DNA from: Blastobasis lacticolella
Taxonomy: Eukaryota > Arthropoda > Insecta > Lepidoptera > Blastobasidae
DNA length: 64,000 bases
NCBI GenBank assembly: GCA_905147135.1
Contig: LR990064.1
Coordinates: forward strand, 12,294,001-12,358,000
Direction: 5' to 3'
In this document: in pieces, positions 39,904 through 53,200 of the stretch
How positions within the stretch are numbered: position 1 is the stretch's first letter
Layout of the letters: each line of letters begins with the position of its first letter
Position numbers and translations under genes: made by a program
Notes under the pieces: generated by a model
What the model saw: only the letters and a program-made list of their open reading frames with translations
The model's database searches: none
Told to the model about the DNA's origin: nothing

Positions 39904-42900
39904 GCAGCTAGGCGAACGCTAGCATTCGCCGTTCCGAGGCTATGCGGTGACTAGGCGAACGCTAGCATTCGTAGTTCCGCGCTACGCGGTGACTAGGCGA
40001 ACGCTAGCATTCGTAGTTCCGCGCTACGCGGTGACTAGGCGAACGCTAGCATTCGTAGTTCCGCGCTACGCGGTGACTAGGCGAACGCTAACATTCGTCG
40101 TTCCGAGGCTACGCGGTGACTAGGCGAACGCTAGCATTCGCCGTTCCGAGGCTACGCGGTGACTAGGCGAACGCTAGCATTCGTAGTTCCGCGCTACGCG
40201 GTGACTAGGCGAACGCTAACATTCGTCGTTCCGAGGCTACGCGGTGACTAGGCGAACGCTAGCATTCGTCGTTCCGAGGCTACGCGGTGACTAGGCGAAC
40301 GCTAGCATTCGCCGTTCCGAGGCTACGCGGTGACTAGGCGAACGCTAGCATTCGTAGTTCCGCGCTACGCGGTGACTAGGCGAACGCTAACATTCGTCGT
40401 TCCGAGGCTACGCGGTGACTAGGCGAACGCTAGCATTCGCCGTTCCGAGGCTACGCGGTGACTAGGCGAACGCTAGCATTCGTAGTTCCGCGCTACGCGG
40501 TGACTAGGCGAACGCTAACATTCGTCGTTCCGACGCTACGCGGTGACTTGGCGAACGCTAGCATTCGCCGTTCCGAGGCTACGCGGTGACTAGGCGAACG
40601 CTAGCATTCGTAGTTCCGCGCTACGCGGTGACTAGGCGAACGCTAACATTCGTCGTTCCGCGCTACGCGGTGACTAGGCGAACGCTAGCATTCGTAGTTC
40701 CGCGCTACGCGGTGACTAGGCGAACGCTAGCATTCGTAGTTCCGCGCTACGCGGTGACTAGGCGAACGCTAGCATTCGTAGTTCCGCGCTACGCGGTGAC
40801 TAGGCGAACGCTAGCATTCGCCGTTCCGAGGCTACGCGGTGACTAGGCGAACGCTAGCATTCGTAGTTCCGCGCTACGCGGTGACTAGGCGGACGCTAAC
40901 ATTCGTCGTTCCGAGGCTACGCGGTGACTTGGCGAACGCTAGCATTCGCCGTTCCGAGGCTACGCAGTGACTAGGCGAACGCTAGCATTCGTAGTTCCGC
41001 GCTACGCGGTGACTAGGCGAACGCTAACATTCGTCGTTCCGAGGCTACGCGGTGACTTGGCGAACGCTAGCATTCGCCGTTCCGAGGCTACGCGGTGACT
41101 AGGCGAACGCTAGCATTCGTAGTTCCGCGCTACGCGGTGACTAGGCGAACGCTAGCATTCGTAGTTCCGCGCTACGCGGTGACTAGGCGAACGCTAGCAT
41201 TCGCCGTTCCGAGGCTACGCGGTGACTAGGCGAACGCTAGCATTCGTAGTTCCGCGCTACGCGGTGACTAGGCGGACGCTAACATTCGTCGTTCCGAGGC
41301 TACGCGGTGACTTGGCGAACGCTAGCATTCGCCGTTCCGAGGCTACGCGGTGACTAGGCGAACGCTAGCATTCGTAGTTCCGCGCTACGCGGTGACTAGG
41401 CGAACGCTAACATTCGTCGTTCCGAGGCTACGCGGTGACTAGGCGAACGCTAGCATTCGCCGTTCCGAGGCTACGCGGTGACTAGGCGAACGCTAGCATT
41501 CGTAGTTCCGCGCTACGCGGTGACTAGGCGAACGCTAACATTCGTCGTTCCGAGGCTACGCGGTGACTAGGCGAACGCTAGCATTCGCCGTTCCGAGGCT
41601 ACGCAGTGACTAGGCGAACGCTAGCATTCGTAGTTCCGCGCTACGCGGTGACTAGGCGAACGCTAACATTCGTCGTTCCGAGGCTACGCGGTGACTAGGC
41701 GAACGCTAGCATTCGTAGTTCCGCGCTACGCGGTGACTAGGCGAACGCTAACATTCGTCGTTCCGAGGCTACGCGGTGACTAGGCGAACGCTAGCATTCG
41801 CCGTTCCGAGGCTACGCAGTGACTAGGCGAACGCTAGCATTCGTAGTTCCGCGCTACGCGGTGACTAGGCGAACGCTAACATTCGTCGTTCCGAGGCTAC
41901 GCGGTGACTAGGCGAACGCTAGCATTCGCCGTTCCGAGGCTACGCGGTGACTAGGCGAACGCTAGCATTCGTAGTTCCGCGCTACGCGGTGACTTGGCGA
42001 ACGCTAGCATTCGCCGTTCCGAGGCTACGCAGTGACTAGGCGAACGCTAGCATTCATAGTTCCGCGCTACGCGGTGACTAGGCGAACGCTAACATTCGTC
42101 GTTCCGAGGCTACGCGGTGACTTGGCGAACGCTAGCATTCGCCGTTCCGAGGCTACGCGGTGACTAGGCGAACGCTAGCATTCGTAGTTCCGCGCTACGC
42201 GGTGACTAGGCGAACGCTAGCATTCGTAGTTCCGCGCTACGCGGTGACTAGGCGAACGCTAGCATTCGCCGTTCCGAGGCTACGCGGTGACTAGGCGAAC
42301 GCTAGCATTCGTAGTTCCGCGCTACGCGGTGACTAGGCGGACGCTAACATTCGTCGTTCCGAGGCTACGCGGTGACTTGGCGAACGCTAGCATTCGCCGT
42401 TCCGAGGCTACGCGGTGACTAGGCGAACGCTAGCATTCGTAGTTCCGCGCTACGCGGTGACTAGGCGAACGCTAACATTCGTCGTTCCGAGGCTACGCGG
42501 TGACTAGGCGAACGCTAGCATTCGCCGTTCCGAGGCTACGCAGTGACTAGGCGAACGCTAGCATTCGTAGTTCCGCGCTACGCGGTGACTAGGCGAACGC
42601 TAACATTCGTCGTTCCGAGGCTACGCGGTGACTTGGCGAACGCTAGCATTCGCCGTTCCGAGGCTACGCGGTGACTAGGCGAACGCTAGCATTCGTAGTT
42701 CCGCGCTACGCGGTGACTAGGCGAACGCTAACATTCGTCGTTCCGAGGCTACGCGGTGACTTGGCGAACGCTAGCATTCGCCGTTCCGAGGCTACGCGGT
42801 GACTAGGCGAACGCTAGCATTCGTAGTTCCGCGCTACGCGGTGACTAGGCGAACGCTAGCATTCGCCGTTCCGAGGCTACGCGGTGACTAGGCGAACGCT

Positions 42901-43560
42901 AGCATTCGTAGTTCCGCGCTACGCGGTGACTAGGCGAACGCTAACATTCGTCGTTCCGAGGCTACGCGGTGACTAGGCGAACGCTAGCATTCGCCGTTCC
43001 GAGGCTACGCAGTGACTAGGCGAACGCTAGCATTCGTAGTTCCGCGCTACGCGGTGACTAGGCGAACGCTAACATTCGTCGTTCCGAGGCTACGCGGTGA
43101 CTAGGCGAACGCTAGCATTCGTAGTTCCGCGCTACGCGGTGACTAGGCGAACGCTAACATTCGTCGTTCCGAGGCTACGCGGTGACTAGGCGAACGCTAG
43201 CATTCGCCGTTCCGAGGCTACGCAGTGACTAGGCGAACGCTAGCATTCGTAGTTCCGCGCTACGCGGTGACTAGGCGAACGCTAACATTCGTCGTTCCGA
43301 GGCTACGCGGTGACTAGGCGAACGCTAGCATTCGCCGTTCCGAGGCTACGCGGTGACTAGGCGAACGCTAGCATTCGTAGTTCCGCGCTACGCGGTGACT
43401 AGGCGAACGCTAACATTCGTCGTTCCGAGGCTACGCGGTGACTAGGCGAACGCTAGCATTCGCCGTTCCGAGGCTACGCAGTGACTAGGCGAACGCTAGC
43501 ATTCGTAGTTCCGCGCTACGCGGTGACTAGGCGAACGCTAACATTCGTCGTTCCGAGGCT
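39904..43560 (+). repeat. Satellite sub-region 1: 128-bp trimers
   Basis: Dominated by a 42+43+43 bp trimer. The TTCGTAGTTCCGCGC marker recurs at 40351, 40479 and 40607, exactly 128 bp apart, with occasional runs of pure 42-bp monomers (e.g. 40610-40840). Confidence 0.9.
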
Positions 43561-44219
43561 ACGCGGTGATTAGGCGAACGCTAACATTCGTCGTTCCGAG
43601 GCTACGCGGTGACTAGGCGAACGCTAGCATTCGCCGTTCCGAGGCTACGCAGTGACTAGGCGAACGCTAACATTCGTCGTTCCGAGGCTACGCGGTGACT
43701 TGGCGAACGCTAGCATTCGCCGTTCCGAGGCTACGCAGTGACTAGGCGAATGCTAGCATTCGTCGTTCCGCGCTACGCGGTGACTAGGCGAACGCTAACA
43801 TTCGTCGTTCCGAGGCTACGCGGTGACCGCCGTTCCGAGGCTACGCGGTGACTAGGCGAACGCTAGCATTCGCCGTTCCACGCTACGCGGTGACTAGGCG
43901 AACGCTAACATTCGTCGTTCCGAGGCTACGCGGTGACTAGGCGAACGCTAACATTCGTCGTTCCGAGGCTACGCGGTGACTAGGCGAACGCTAACATTCG
44001 TCGTTCCGAGGCTACGCGGTGACTAGGCGAATGCTAGCATTCGTCGTTCCGCGCTACGCGGTGACTAGGCGAACGCTAACATTCGTCGTTCCGAGGCTAC
44101 GCGGTGACTAGGCGAACGCTAGCATTCGCCGTTCCGAGGCTACGCAGTGACTAGGCGAACGCTAGCATTCGTAGTTCCGCGCTACGCGGTGACTAGGCGA
44201 ACGCTAACATTCGCCGTTC

Positions 44220-47200
44220 CGAGGCTACGCGGTGACTAGGCGAACGCTAGCATTCGTCGTTCCGAGGCTACGCGGTGACTAGGCGAACGATAGCATTCGT
44301 CGTTCCGAGGCTACGCGGTGACTAGGCGACCGCTAGCATTCGTAGTTCCGACACTACGCGGTGACTAGGCGACCGCTAGACTTCGTAGTTCCGACGCTAC
44401 GCGGTGACTAGGCGAACGAGAGCATTCGTCGTTCCGAGGCTACGCGGTGACTAGGCGACCGCTAGCATTCGTAGTTCCGACACTACGCGGTGACTAGGCG
44501 AACGCTAGCATTCGTCGTTCCGACGCTACGCGGTGACTAGGCGAACGCTAGCACTCATCGTTCCGAGGCTATGCGGTGACTAGGCCAACACTAGCATTCG
44601 TCGTTCCGACGCTACGCGGTGACTAGGCGAACGATAGCATTCGTCGTTCCGAGGCTACGCGGTGACTAGGCGAACGATAGCATTCGTCGTTCCGACACTA
44701 CGCGGTGACTAGGCGAACGCTAACATTCGTCGTTCCGAGGCTACGCGGTGACTAGGCGAACGCTAGCATTCGCCGTTCCGAGGCTACGCGGTGACTAGGC
44801 GAACGCTAGCATTCGCCGTTCCACGCTACGCGGTGACTAGGCGAACGCTAACATTCGTCGTTCCGAGGCTACGCGGTGACTAGGCCAACACTAGCATTCG
44901 TCGTTCCGACGCTACGCGGTGACTAGGCGAACGATAGCATTCGTCGTTCCGAGGCTACGCGGTGACTAGGCGAACGCTAGCATTCGTAGTTCCGCGCTAC
45001 GCGGTGACTAGGCGAACGCTAACATTCGTCGTTCCGAGGCTACGCGGTGACTAGGCGAACGCTAGCATTCGCCGTTCCACGCTACGCGGTGACTAGGCGA
45101 ACGCTAACATTCGTCGTTCCGAGGCTACGCGGTGACTAGGCGAACGCTAGCATTCGCCGTTCCACGCTACGCGGTGACTAGGCGAACGATAGCATTCGTC
45201 GTTCCGAGGCTACGCGGTGACTAGGCGACCGCTAGCATTCGTAGTTCCGACGCTACGCGGTGACTAGGCGAACGATAGCATTCGTCGTTCCGAGGCTACG
45301 CGGTGACTAGGCGACCGCTAGACTTCGTAGTTCCGACGCTACGCGGTGACTAGGCGAACGATAGCATTCGTCGTTCCGAGGCTACGCGGTGACTAGGCGA
45401 CCGCTAGACTTCGTCGTTCCGAGGCTACGCGGTGACTAGGCGACCGCTAGACTTCGTAGTTCCGACGCTACGCGGTGACTAGGCGAACGATAGCATTCGT
45501 CGTTCCGAGGCTACGCGGTGACTAGGCGAACGATAGCATTCGTCGTTCCGACACTACGCGGTGACTAGGCGAACGCTAACATTCGTCGTTCCGAGGCTAC
45601 GCGGTGACTAGGCGAACGCTAGCATTCGCCGTTCCGAGGCTACGCGGTGACTAGGCGAACGCTAGCATTCGCCGTTCCACGCTACGCGGTGACTAGGCGA
45701 ACGCTAGCATTCGTAGTTCCGCGCTACGCGGTGACTAGGCGAACGCTAACATTCGTCGTTCCGAGGCTACGCGGTGACTAGGCGAACGCTAGCATTCGCC
45801 GTTCCACGCTACGCGGTGACTAGGCGAACGCTAACATTCGTCGTTCCGAGGCTACGCGGTGACTAGGCGAACGCTAGCATTCGCCGTTCCACGCTACGCG
45901 GTGACTAGGCGAACGCTAACATTCGTCGTTCCGAGGCTACGCGGTGACTAGGCGAACGCTAACATTCGTCGTTCCGAGGCTACGCGGTGACTAGGCGAAT
46001 GCTAGCATTCGTCGTTCCGCGCTACGCGGTGACTAGGCGAACGATAGCATTCGTCGTTCCGAGGCTACGCGGTGACTAGGCGACCGCTAGACTTCGTAGT
46101 TCCGACGCTACGCGGTGACTAGGCGAACGATAGCATTCGTCGTTCCGAGGCTACGCGGTGACTAGGCGACCGCTAGCATTCGTAGTTCCGACGCTACGCG
46201 GTGACTAGGCGAACGATAGCATTCGTCGTTCCGAGGCTACGCGGTGACTAGGCGACCGCTAGACTTCGTAGTTCCGACGCTACGCGGTGACTAGGCGAAC
46301 GATAGCATTCGTCGTTCCGAGGCTACGCGGTGACTAGGCGAACGCTAGCATTCGCCGTTCCACGCTACGCGGTGACTAGGCGAACGCTAACATTCGTCGT
46401 TCCGAGGCTACGCGGTGACTAGGCGAACGCTAACATTCGTCGTTCCGAGGCTACGCGGTGACTAGGCGAACGCTAACATTCGTCGTTCCGAGGCTACGCG
46501 GTGACTAGGCGAATGCTAGCATTCGTCGTTCCGCGCTACGCGGTGACTAGGCGAACGCTAACATTCGTCGTTCCGAGGCTACGCGGTGACTAGGCGAACG
46601 CTAGCATTCGCCGTTCCGAGGCTACGCAGTGACTAGGCGAACGCTAGCATTCGTAGTTCCGCGCTACGCGGTGACTAGGCGAACGCTAACATTCGTCGTT
46701 CCGAGGCTACGCGGTGACTAGGCGAACGCTAGCATTCGTCGTTCCGAGGCTACGCGGTGACTAGGCGAACGATAGCATTCGTCGTTCCGAGGCTACGCGG
46801 TGACTAGGCGACCGCTAGCATTCGTAGTTCCGACACTACGCGGTGACTAGGCGACCGCTAGACTTCGTAGTTCCGACGCTACGCGGTGACTAGGCGAACG
46901 AGAGCATTCGTCGTTCCGAGGCTACGCGGTGACTAGGCGACCGCTAGCATTCGTAGTTCCGACACTACGCGGTGACTAGGCGAACGCTAGCATTCGTCGT
47001 TCCGACGCTACGCGGTGACTAGGCGAACGCTAGCACTCATCGTTCCGAGGCTATGCGGTGACTAGGCCAACACTAGCATTCGTCGTTCCGACGCTACGCG
47101 GTGACTAGGCGAACGATAGCATTCGTCGTTCCGAGGCTACGCGGTGACTAGGCGAACGATAGCATTCGTCGTTCCGACACTACGCGGTGACTAGGCGAAC

Positions 47201-50200
47201 GCTAGCATTCGTCGTTCCGAGGCTACGCGGTGACTAGGCGAACGCTAGCATTCGCCGTTCCGAGGCTACGCGGTGACTAGGCGAACGCTAGCATTCGCCG
47301 TTCCACGCTACGCGGTGACTAGGCGAACGCTAACATTCGTCGTTCCGAGGCTACGCGGTGACTAGGCCAACACTAGCATTCGTCGTTCCGACGCTACGCG
47401 GTGACTAGGCGAACGATAGCATTCGCCGTTCCGAGGCTACGCGGTGACTAGGCGAACGCTAGCATTCGCCGTTCCACGCTACGCGGTGACTAGGCGAACG
47501 CTAACATTCGTCGTTCCGAGGCTACGCGGTGACTAGGCCAACACTAGCATTCGTCGTTCCGACGCTACGCGGTGACTAGGCGAACGATAGCATTCGTCGT
47601 TCCGAGGCTACGCGGTGACTAGGCGAACGCTAGCATTCGTAGTTCCGCGCTACGCGGTGACTAGGCGAACGCTAACATTCGTCGTTCCGAGGCTACGCGG
47701 TGACTAGGCGAACGCTAGCATTCGCCGTTCCACGCTACGCGGTGACTAGGCGAACGCTAACATTCGTCGTTCCGAGGCTACGCGGTGACTAGGCGAACGC
47801 TAGCATTCGCCGTTCCACGCTACGCGGTGACTAGGCGAACGCTAACATTCGTCGTTCCGAGGCTACGCGGTGACTAGGCGAACGCTAACATTCGTCGTTC
47901 CGAGGCTACGCGGTGACTAGGCGAATGCTAGCATTCGTCGTTCCGCGCTACGCGGTGACTAGGCGAACGATAGCATTCGTCGTTCCGAGGCTACGCGGTG
48001 ACTAGGCGACCGCTAGACTTCGTAGTTCCGACGCTACGCGGTGACTAGGCGAACGATAGCATTCGTCGTTCCGAGGCTACGCGGTGACTAGGCGACCGCT
48101 AGCATTCGTAGTTCCGACGCTACGCGGTGACTAGGCGAACGATAGCATTCGTCGTTCCGAGGCTACGCGGTGACTAGGCGACCGCTAGACTTCGTAGTTC
48201 CGACGCTACGCGGTGACTAGGCGAACGATAGCATTCGTCGTTCCGAGGCTACGCGGTGACTAGGCGACCGCTAGACTTCGTAGTTCCGACGCTACGCGGT
48301 GACTAGGCGAACGATAGCATTCGTCGTTCCGAGGCTACGCGGTGACTAGGCGACCGCTAGACTTCGTAGTTCCGAGGCTACGCGGTGACTAGGCGAACGA
48401 TAGCATTCGTCGTTCCGAGGCTACGCGGTGACTAGGCGACCGCTAGACTTCGTAGTTCCGACGCTACGCGGTGACTAGGCGAACGCTACCATTCGTCGTT
48501 CCGAGGCTACGCGGTGACTAGGCGAACGATAGCATTCGTCGTTCCGAGGCTACGCGGTGACTAGGCGACCGCTAGACTTCGTAGTTCCGACGCTACGCGG
48601 TGACTAGGCGAACGAGAGCATTCGTCGTTCCGAGGCTACGCGGTGACTAGGCGACCGCTAGCATTCGTAGTTCCGACACTACGCGGTGACTAGGCGAACG
48701 CTAGCATTCGTCGTTCCGACGCTACGCGGTGACTAGGCGAACGCTAGCACTCATCGTTCCGAGGCTACGCGGTGACTAGGCCAACACTAGCATTCGTCGT
48801 TCCGACGCTACGCGGTGACTAGGCGAACGATAGCATTCGTCGTTCCGAGGCTACGCGGTGACTAGGCGAACGATAGCATTCGTCGTTCCGACACTACGCG
48901 GTGACTAGGCGAACGCTAGCATTCGTCGTTCCGAGGCTACGCGGTGACTAGGCGAACGCTAGCATTCGCCGTTCCGAGGCTACGCGGTGACTAGGCGAAC
49001 GCTAGCATTCGCCGTTCCACGCTACGCGGTGACTAGGCGAACGCTAACATTCGTCGTTCCGAGGCTACGCGGTGACTAGGCCAACACTAGCATTCGTCGT
49101 TCCGACGCTACGCGGTGACTAGGCGAACGATAGCATTCGTCGTTCCGAGGCTACGCGGTGACTAGGCGAACGCTAGCATTCGTAGTTCCGCGCTACGCGG
49201 TGACTAGGCGAACGCTAACATTCGTCGTTCCGAGGCTACGCGGTGACTAGGCGAACGCTAGCATTCGCCGTTCCACGCTACGCGGTGACTAGGCGAACGC
49301 TAACATTCGTCGTTCCGAGGCTACGCGGTGACTAGGCGAACGCTAACATTCGTCGTTCCGAGGCTACGCGGTGACTAGGCGAATGCTAGCATTCGTCGTT
49401 CCGCGCTACGCGGTGACTAGGCGAACGATAGCATTCGTCGTTCCGAGGCTACGCGGTGACTAGGCGACCGCTAGACTTCGTAGTTCCGACGCTACGCGGT
49501 GACTAGGCGAACGATAGCATTCGTCGTTCCGAGGCTACGCGGTGACTAGGCGACCGCTAGCATTCGTAGTTCCGACACTACGCGGTGACTAGGCGAACGC
49601 TAGCATTCGTCGTTCCGACGCTACGCGGTGACTAGGCGAACGCTAGCACTCATCGTTCCGAGGCTATGCGGTGACTAGGCCAACACTAGCATTCGTCGTT
49701 CCGACGCTACGCGGTTATTAGGCGAACGATAGCATTCGTCGTTCCGAGGCTACGCGGTGACTAGGCGAACGATAGCATTCGTCGTTCCGACACTACGCGG
49801 TGACTAGGCGAACGCTAGCATTCGGAGTTCCGACGCTACGCGGTGACTAGGCAAACGCTAACATTCGTCGTTCCGAGGCTACGCGGTGACTAGGCCAACA
49901 CTAGCATTCGTCGTTCCGACGCTACGCGGTGACTAGGCGAACGCTAGCACTCATCGTTCCGAGGCTATGCGGTGACTAGGCCAACACTAGCATTCGTCGT
50001 TCCGACGCTACGCGGTGACTAGGCGAACGATAGCATTCGTCGTTCCGAGGCTACGCGGTGACTAGGCGAACGATAGCATTCGTCGTTCCGAGGCTACGCG
50101 GTGACTAGGCGACCGCTAGCATTCGTAGTTCCGACGCTACGCGGTGACTAGGCGAACGATAGCATTCGTCGTTCCGAGGCTACGCGGTGACTAGGCGACC

Positions 50201-53200
50201 GCTAGACTTCGTAGTTCCGACGCTACGCGGTGACTAGGCGAACGATAGCATTCGTCGTTCCGAGGCTACGCGGTGACTAGGCGACCGCTAGACTTCGTAG
50301 TTCCGACGCTACGCGGTGACTAGGCGAACGATAGCATTCGTCGTTCCGAGGCTACGCGGTGACTAGGCGACCGCTAGCCTTCGTAGTTCCGAGGCTACGC
50401 GGTGACTAGGCGAACGATAGCATTCGTCGTTCCGAGGCTACGCGGTGACTAGGCGACCGCTAGACTTCGTAGTTCCGACGCTACGCGGTGACTAGGCGAA
50501 CGCTAGCATTCGTCGTTCCGAGGCTACGCGGTGACTAGGCGAACGATAGCATTCGTCGTTCCGAGGCTACGCGGTGACTAGGCGACCGCTAGACTTCGTA
50601 GTTCCGACGCTACGCGGTGACTAGGCGAACGAGAGCATTCGTCGTTCCGAGGCTACGCGGTGACTAGGCGACCGCTAGCATTCGTAGTTCCGACGCTACG
50701 CGGTGACTAGGCGAACGCTAGCATTCGTCGTTCCGAGGCTACGCGGTGACTAGGCGAACGCTAGCACTCATCGTTCCGAGGCTATGCGGTGACTAGGCCA
50801 ACACTAGCATTCGTCGTTCCGACGCTACGCGGTGACTAGGCGAACGATAGCATTCGTCGTTCCGAGGCTACGCGGTGACTAGGCGAACGATAGCATTCGT
50901 CGTTCCGACACTACGCGGTGACTAGGCGAACGCTAACATTCGTCGTTCCGAGGCTACGCGGTGACTAGGCGAACGCTAGCATTCGCCGTTCCGAGGCTAC
51001 GCGGTGACTAGGCGAACGCTAGCATTCGCCGTTCCACGCTACGCGGTGACTAGGCGAACGCTAACATTCGTCGTTCCGAGGCTACGCGGTGACTAGGCCA
51101 ACACTAGCATTCGTCGTTCCGACGCTACGCGGTGACTAGGCGAACGATAGCATTCGTCGTTCCGACACTACGCGGTGACTAGGCGAACGCTAACATTCGT
51201 CGTTCCGAGGCTACGCGGTGACTAGGCGAACGCTAGCATTCGCCGTTCCGAGGCTACGCGGTGACTAGGCGAACGCTAGCATTCGCCGTTCCACGCTACG
51301 CGGTGACTAGGCGAACGCTAACATTCGTCGTTCCGAGGCTACGCGGTGACTAGGCCAACACTAGCATTCGTCGTTCCGACGCTACGCGGTGACTAGGCGA
51401 ACGATAGCATTCGTCGTTCCGAGGCTACGCGGTGACTAGGCGAACGCTAGCATTCGTAGTTCCGCGCTACGCGGTGACTAGGCGAACGCTAACATTCGTC
51501 GTTCCGAGGCTACGCGGTGACTAGGCGAACGCTAGCATTCGCCGTTCCACGCTACGCGGTGACTAGGCGAACGCTAACATTCGTCGTTCCGAGGCTACGC
51601 GGTGACTAGGCGAACGCTAGCATTCGCCGTTCCACGCTACGCGGTGACTAGGCGAACGCTAACATTCGTCGTTCCGAGGCTACGCGGTGACTAGGCGAAC
51701 GCTAACATTCGTCGTTCCGAGGCTACGCGGTGACTAGGCGAATGCTAGCATTCGTCGTTCCGCGCTACGCGGTGACTAGGCGAACGATAGCATTCGTCGT
51801 TCCGAGGCTACGCGGTGACTAGGCGACCGCTAGACTTCGTAGTTCCGACGCTACGCGGTGACTAGGCGAACGATAGCATTCGTCGTTCCGAGGCTACGCG
51901 GTGACTAGGCGACCGCTAGCATTCGTAGTTCCGACGCTACGCGGTGACTAGGCGAACGATAGCATTCGTCGTTCCGAGGCTACGCGGTGACTAGGCGACC
52001 GCTAGACTTCGTAGTTCCGACGCTACGCGGTGACTAGGCGAACGATAGCATTCGTCGTTCCGAGGCTACGCGGTGACTAGGCGACCGCTAGACTTCGTAG
52101 TTCCGACGCTACGCGGTGACTAGGCGAACGATAGCATTCGTCGTTCCGAGGCTACGCGGTGACTAGGCGACCGCTAGACTTCGTAGTTCCGAGGCTACGC
52201 GGTGACTAGGCGAACGATAGCATTCGTCGTTCCGAGGCTACGCGGTGACTAGGCGACCGCTAGACTTCGTAGTTCCGACGCTACGCGGTGACTAGGCGAA
52301 CGCTACCATTCGTCGTTCCGAGGCTACGCGGTGACTAGGCGAACGATAGCATTCGTCGTTCCGAGGCTACGCGGTGACTAGGCGACCGCTAGACTTCGTA
52401 GTTCCGACGCTACGCGGTGACTAGGCGAACGAGAGCATTCGTCGTTCCGAGGCTACGCGGTGACTAGGCGACCGCTAGCATTCGTAGTTCCGACACTACG
52501 CGGTGACTAGGCGAACGCTAGCATTCGTCGTTCCGACGCTACGCGGTGACTAGGCGAACGCTAGCACTCATCGTTCCGAGGCTATGCGGTGACTAGGCCA
52601 ACACTAGCATTCGTCGTTCCGACGCTACGCGGTGACTAGGCGAATGCTAGCATTCGTCGTTCCGCGCTACGCGGTGACTAGGCGAACGATAGCATTCGTC
52701 GTTCCGAGGCTACGCGGTGACTAGGCGACCGCTAGACTTCGTAGTTCCGACGCTACGCGGTGACTAGGCGAACGATAGCATTCGTCGTTCCGAGGCTACG
52801 CGGTGACTAGGCGACCGCTAGCATTCGTAGTTCCGACACTACGCGGTGACTAGGCGAACGCTAGCATTCGTCGTTCCGACGCTACGCGGTGACTAGGCGA
52901 ACGCTAGCACTCATCGTTCCGAGGCTATGCGGTGACTAGGCCAACACTAGCATTCGTCGTTCCGACGCTACGCGGTTATTAGGCGAACGATAGCATTCGT
53001 CGTTCCGAGGCTACGCGGTGACTAGGCGAACGATAGCATTCGTCGTTCCGACACTACGCGGTGACTAGGCGAACGCTAGCATTCGGAGTTCCGACGCTAC
53101 GCGGTGACTAGGCAAACGCTAACATTCGTCGTTCCGAGGCTACGCGGTGACTAGGCCAACACTAGCATTCGTCGTTCCGACGCTACGCGGTTATTAGGCG

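Noticed and set aside
40586..40846. Repeat protein with 14-residue units
   Set aside because: It is only the frame of consecutive 42-bp satellite monomers and breaks at every 43-bp monomer.
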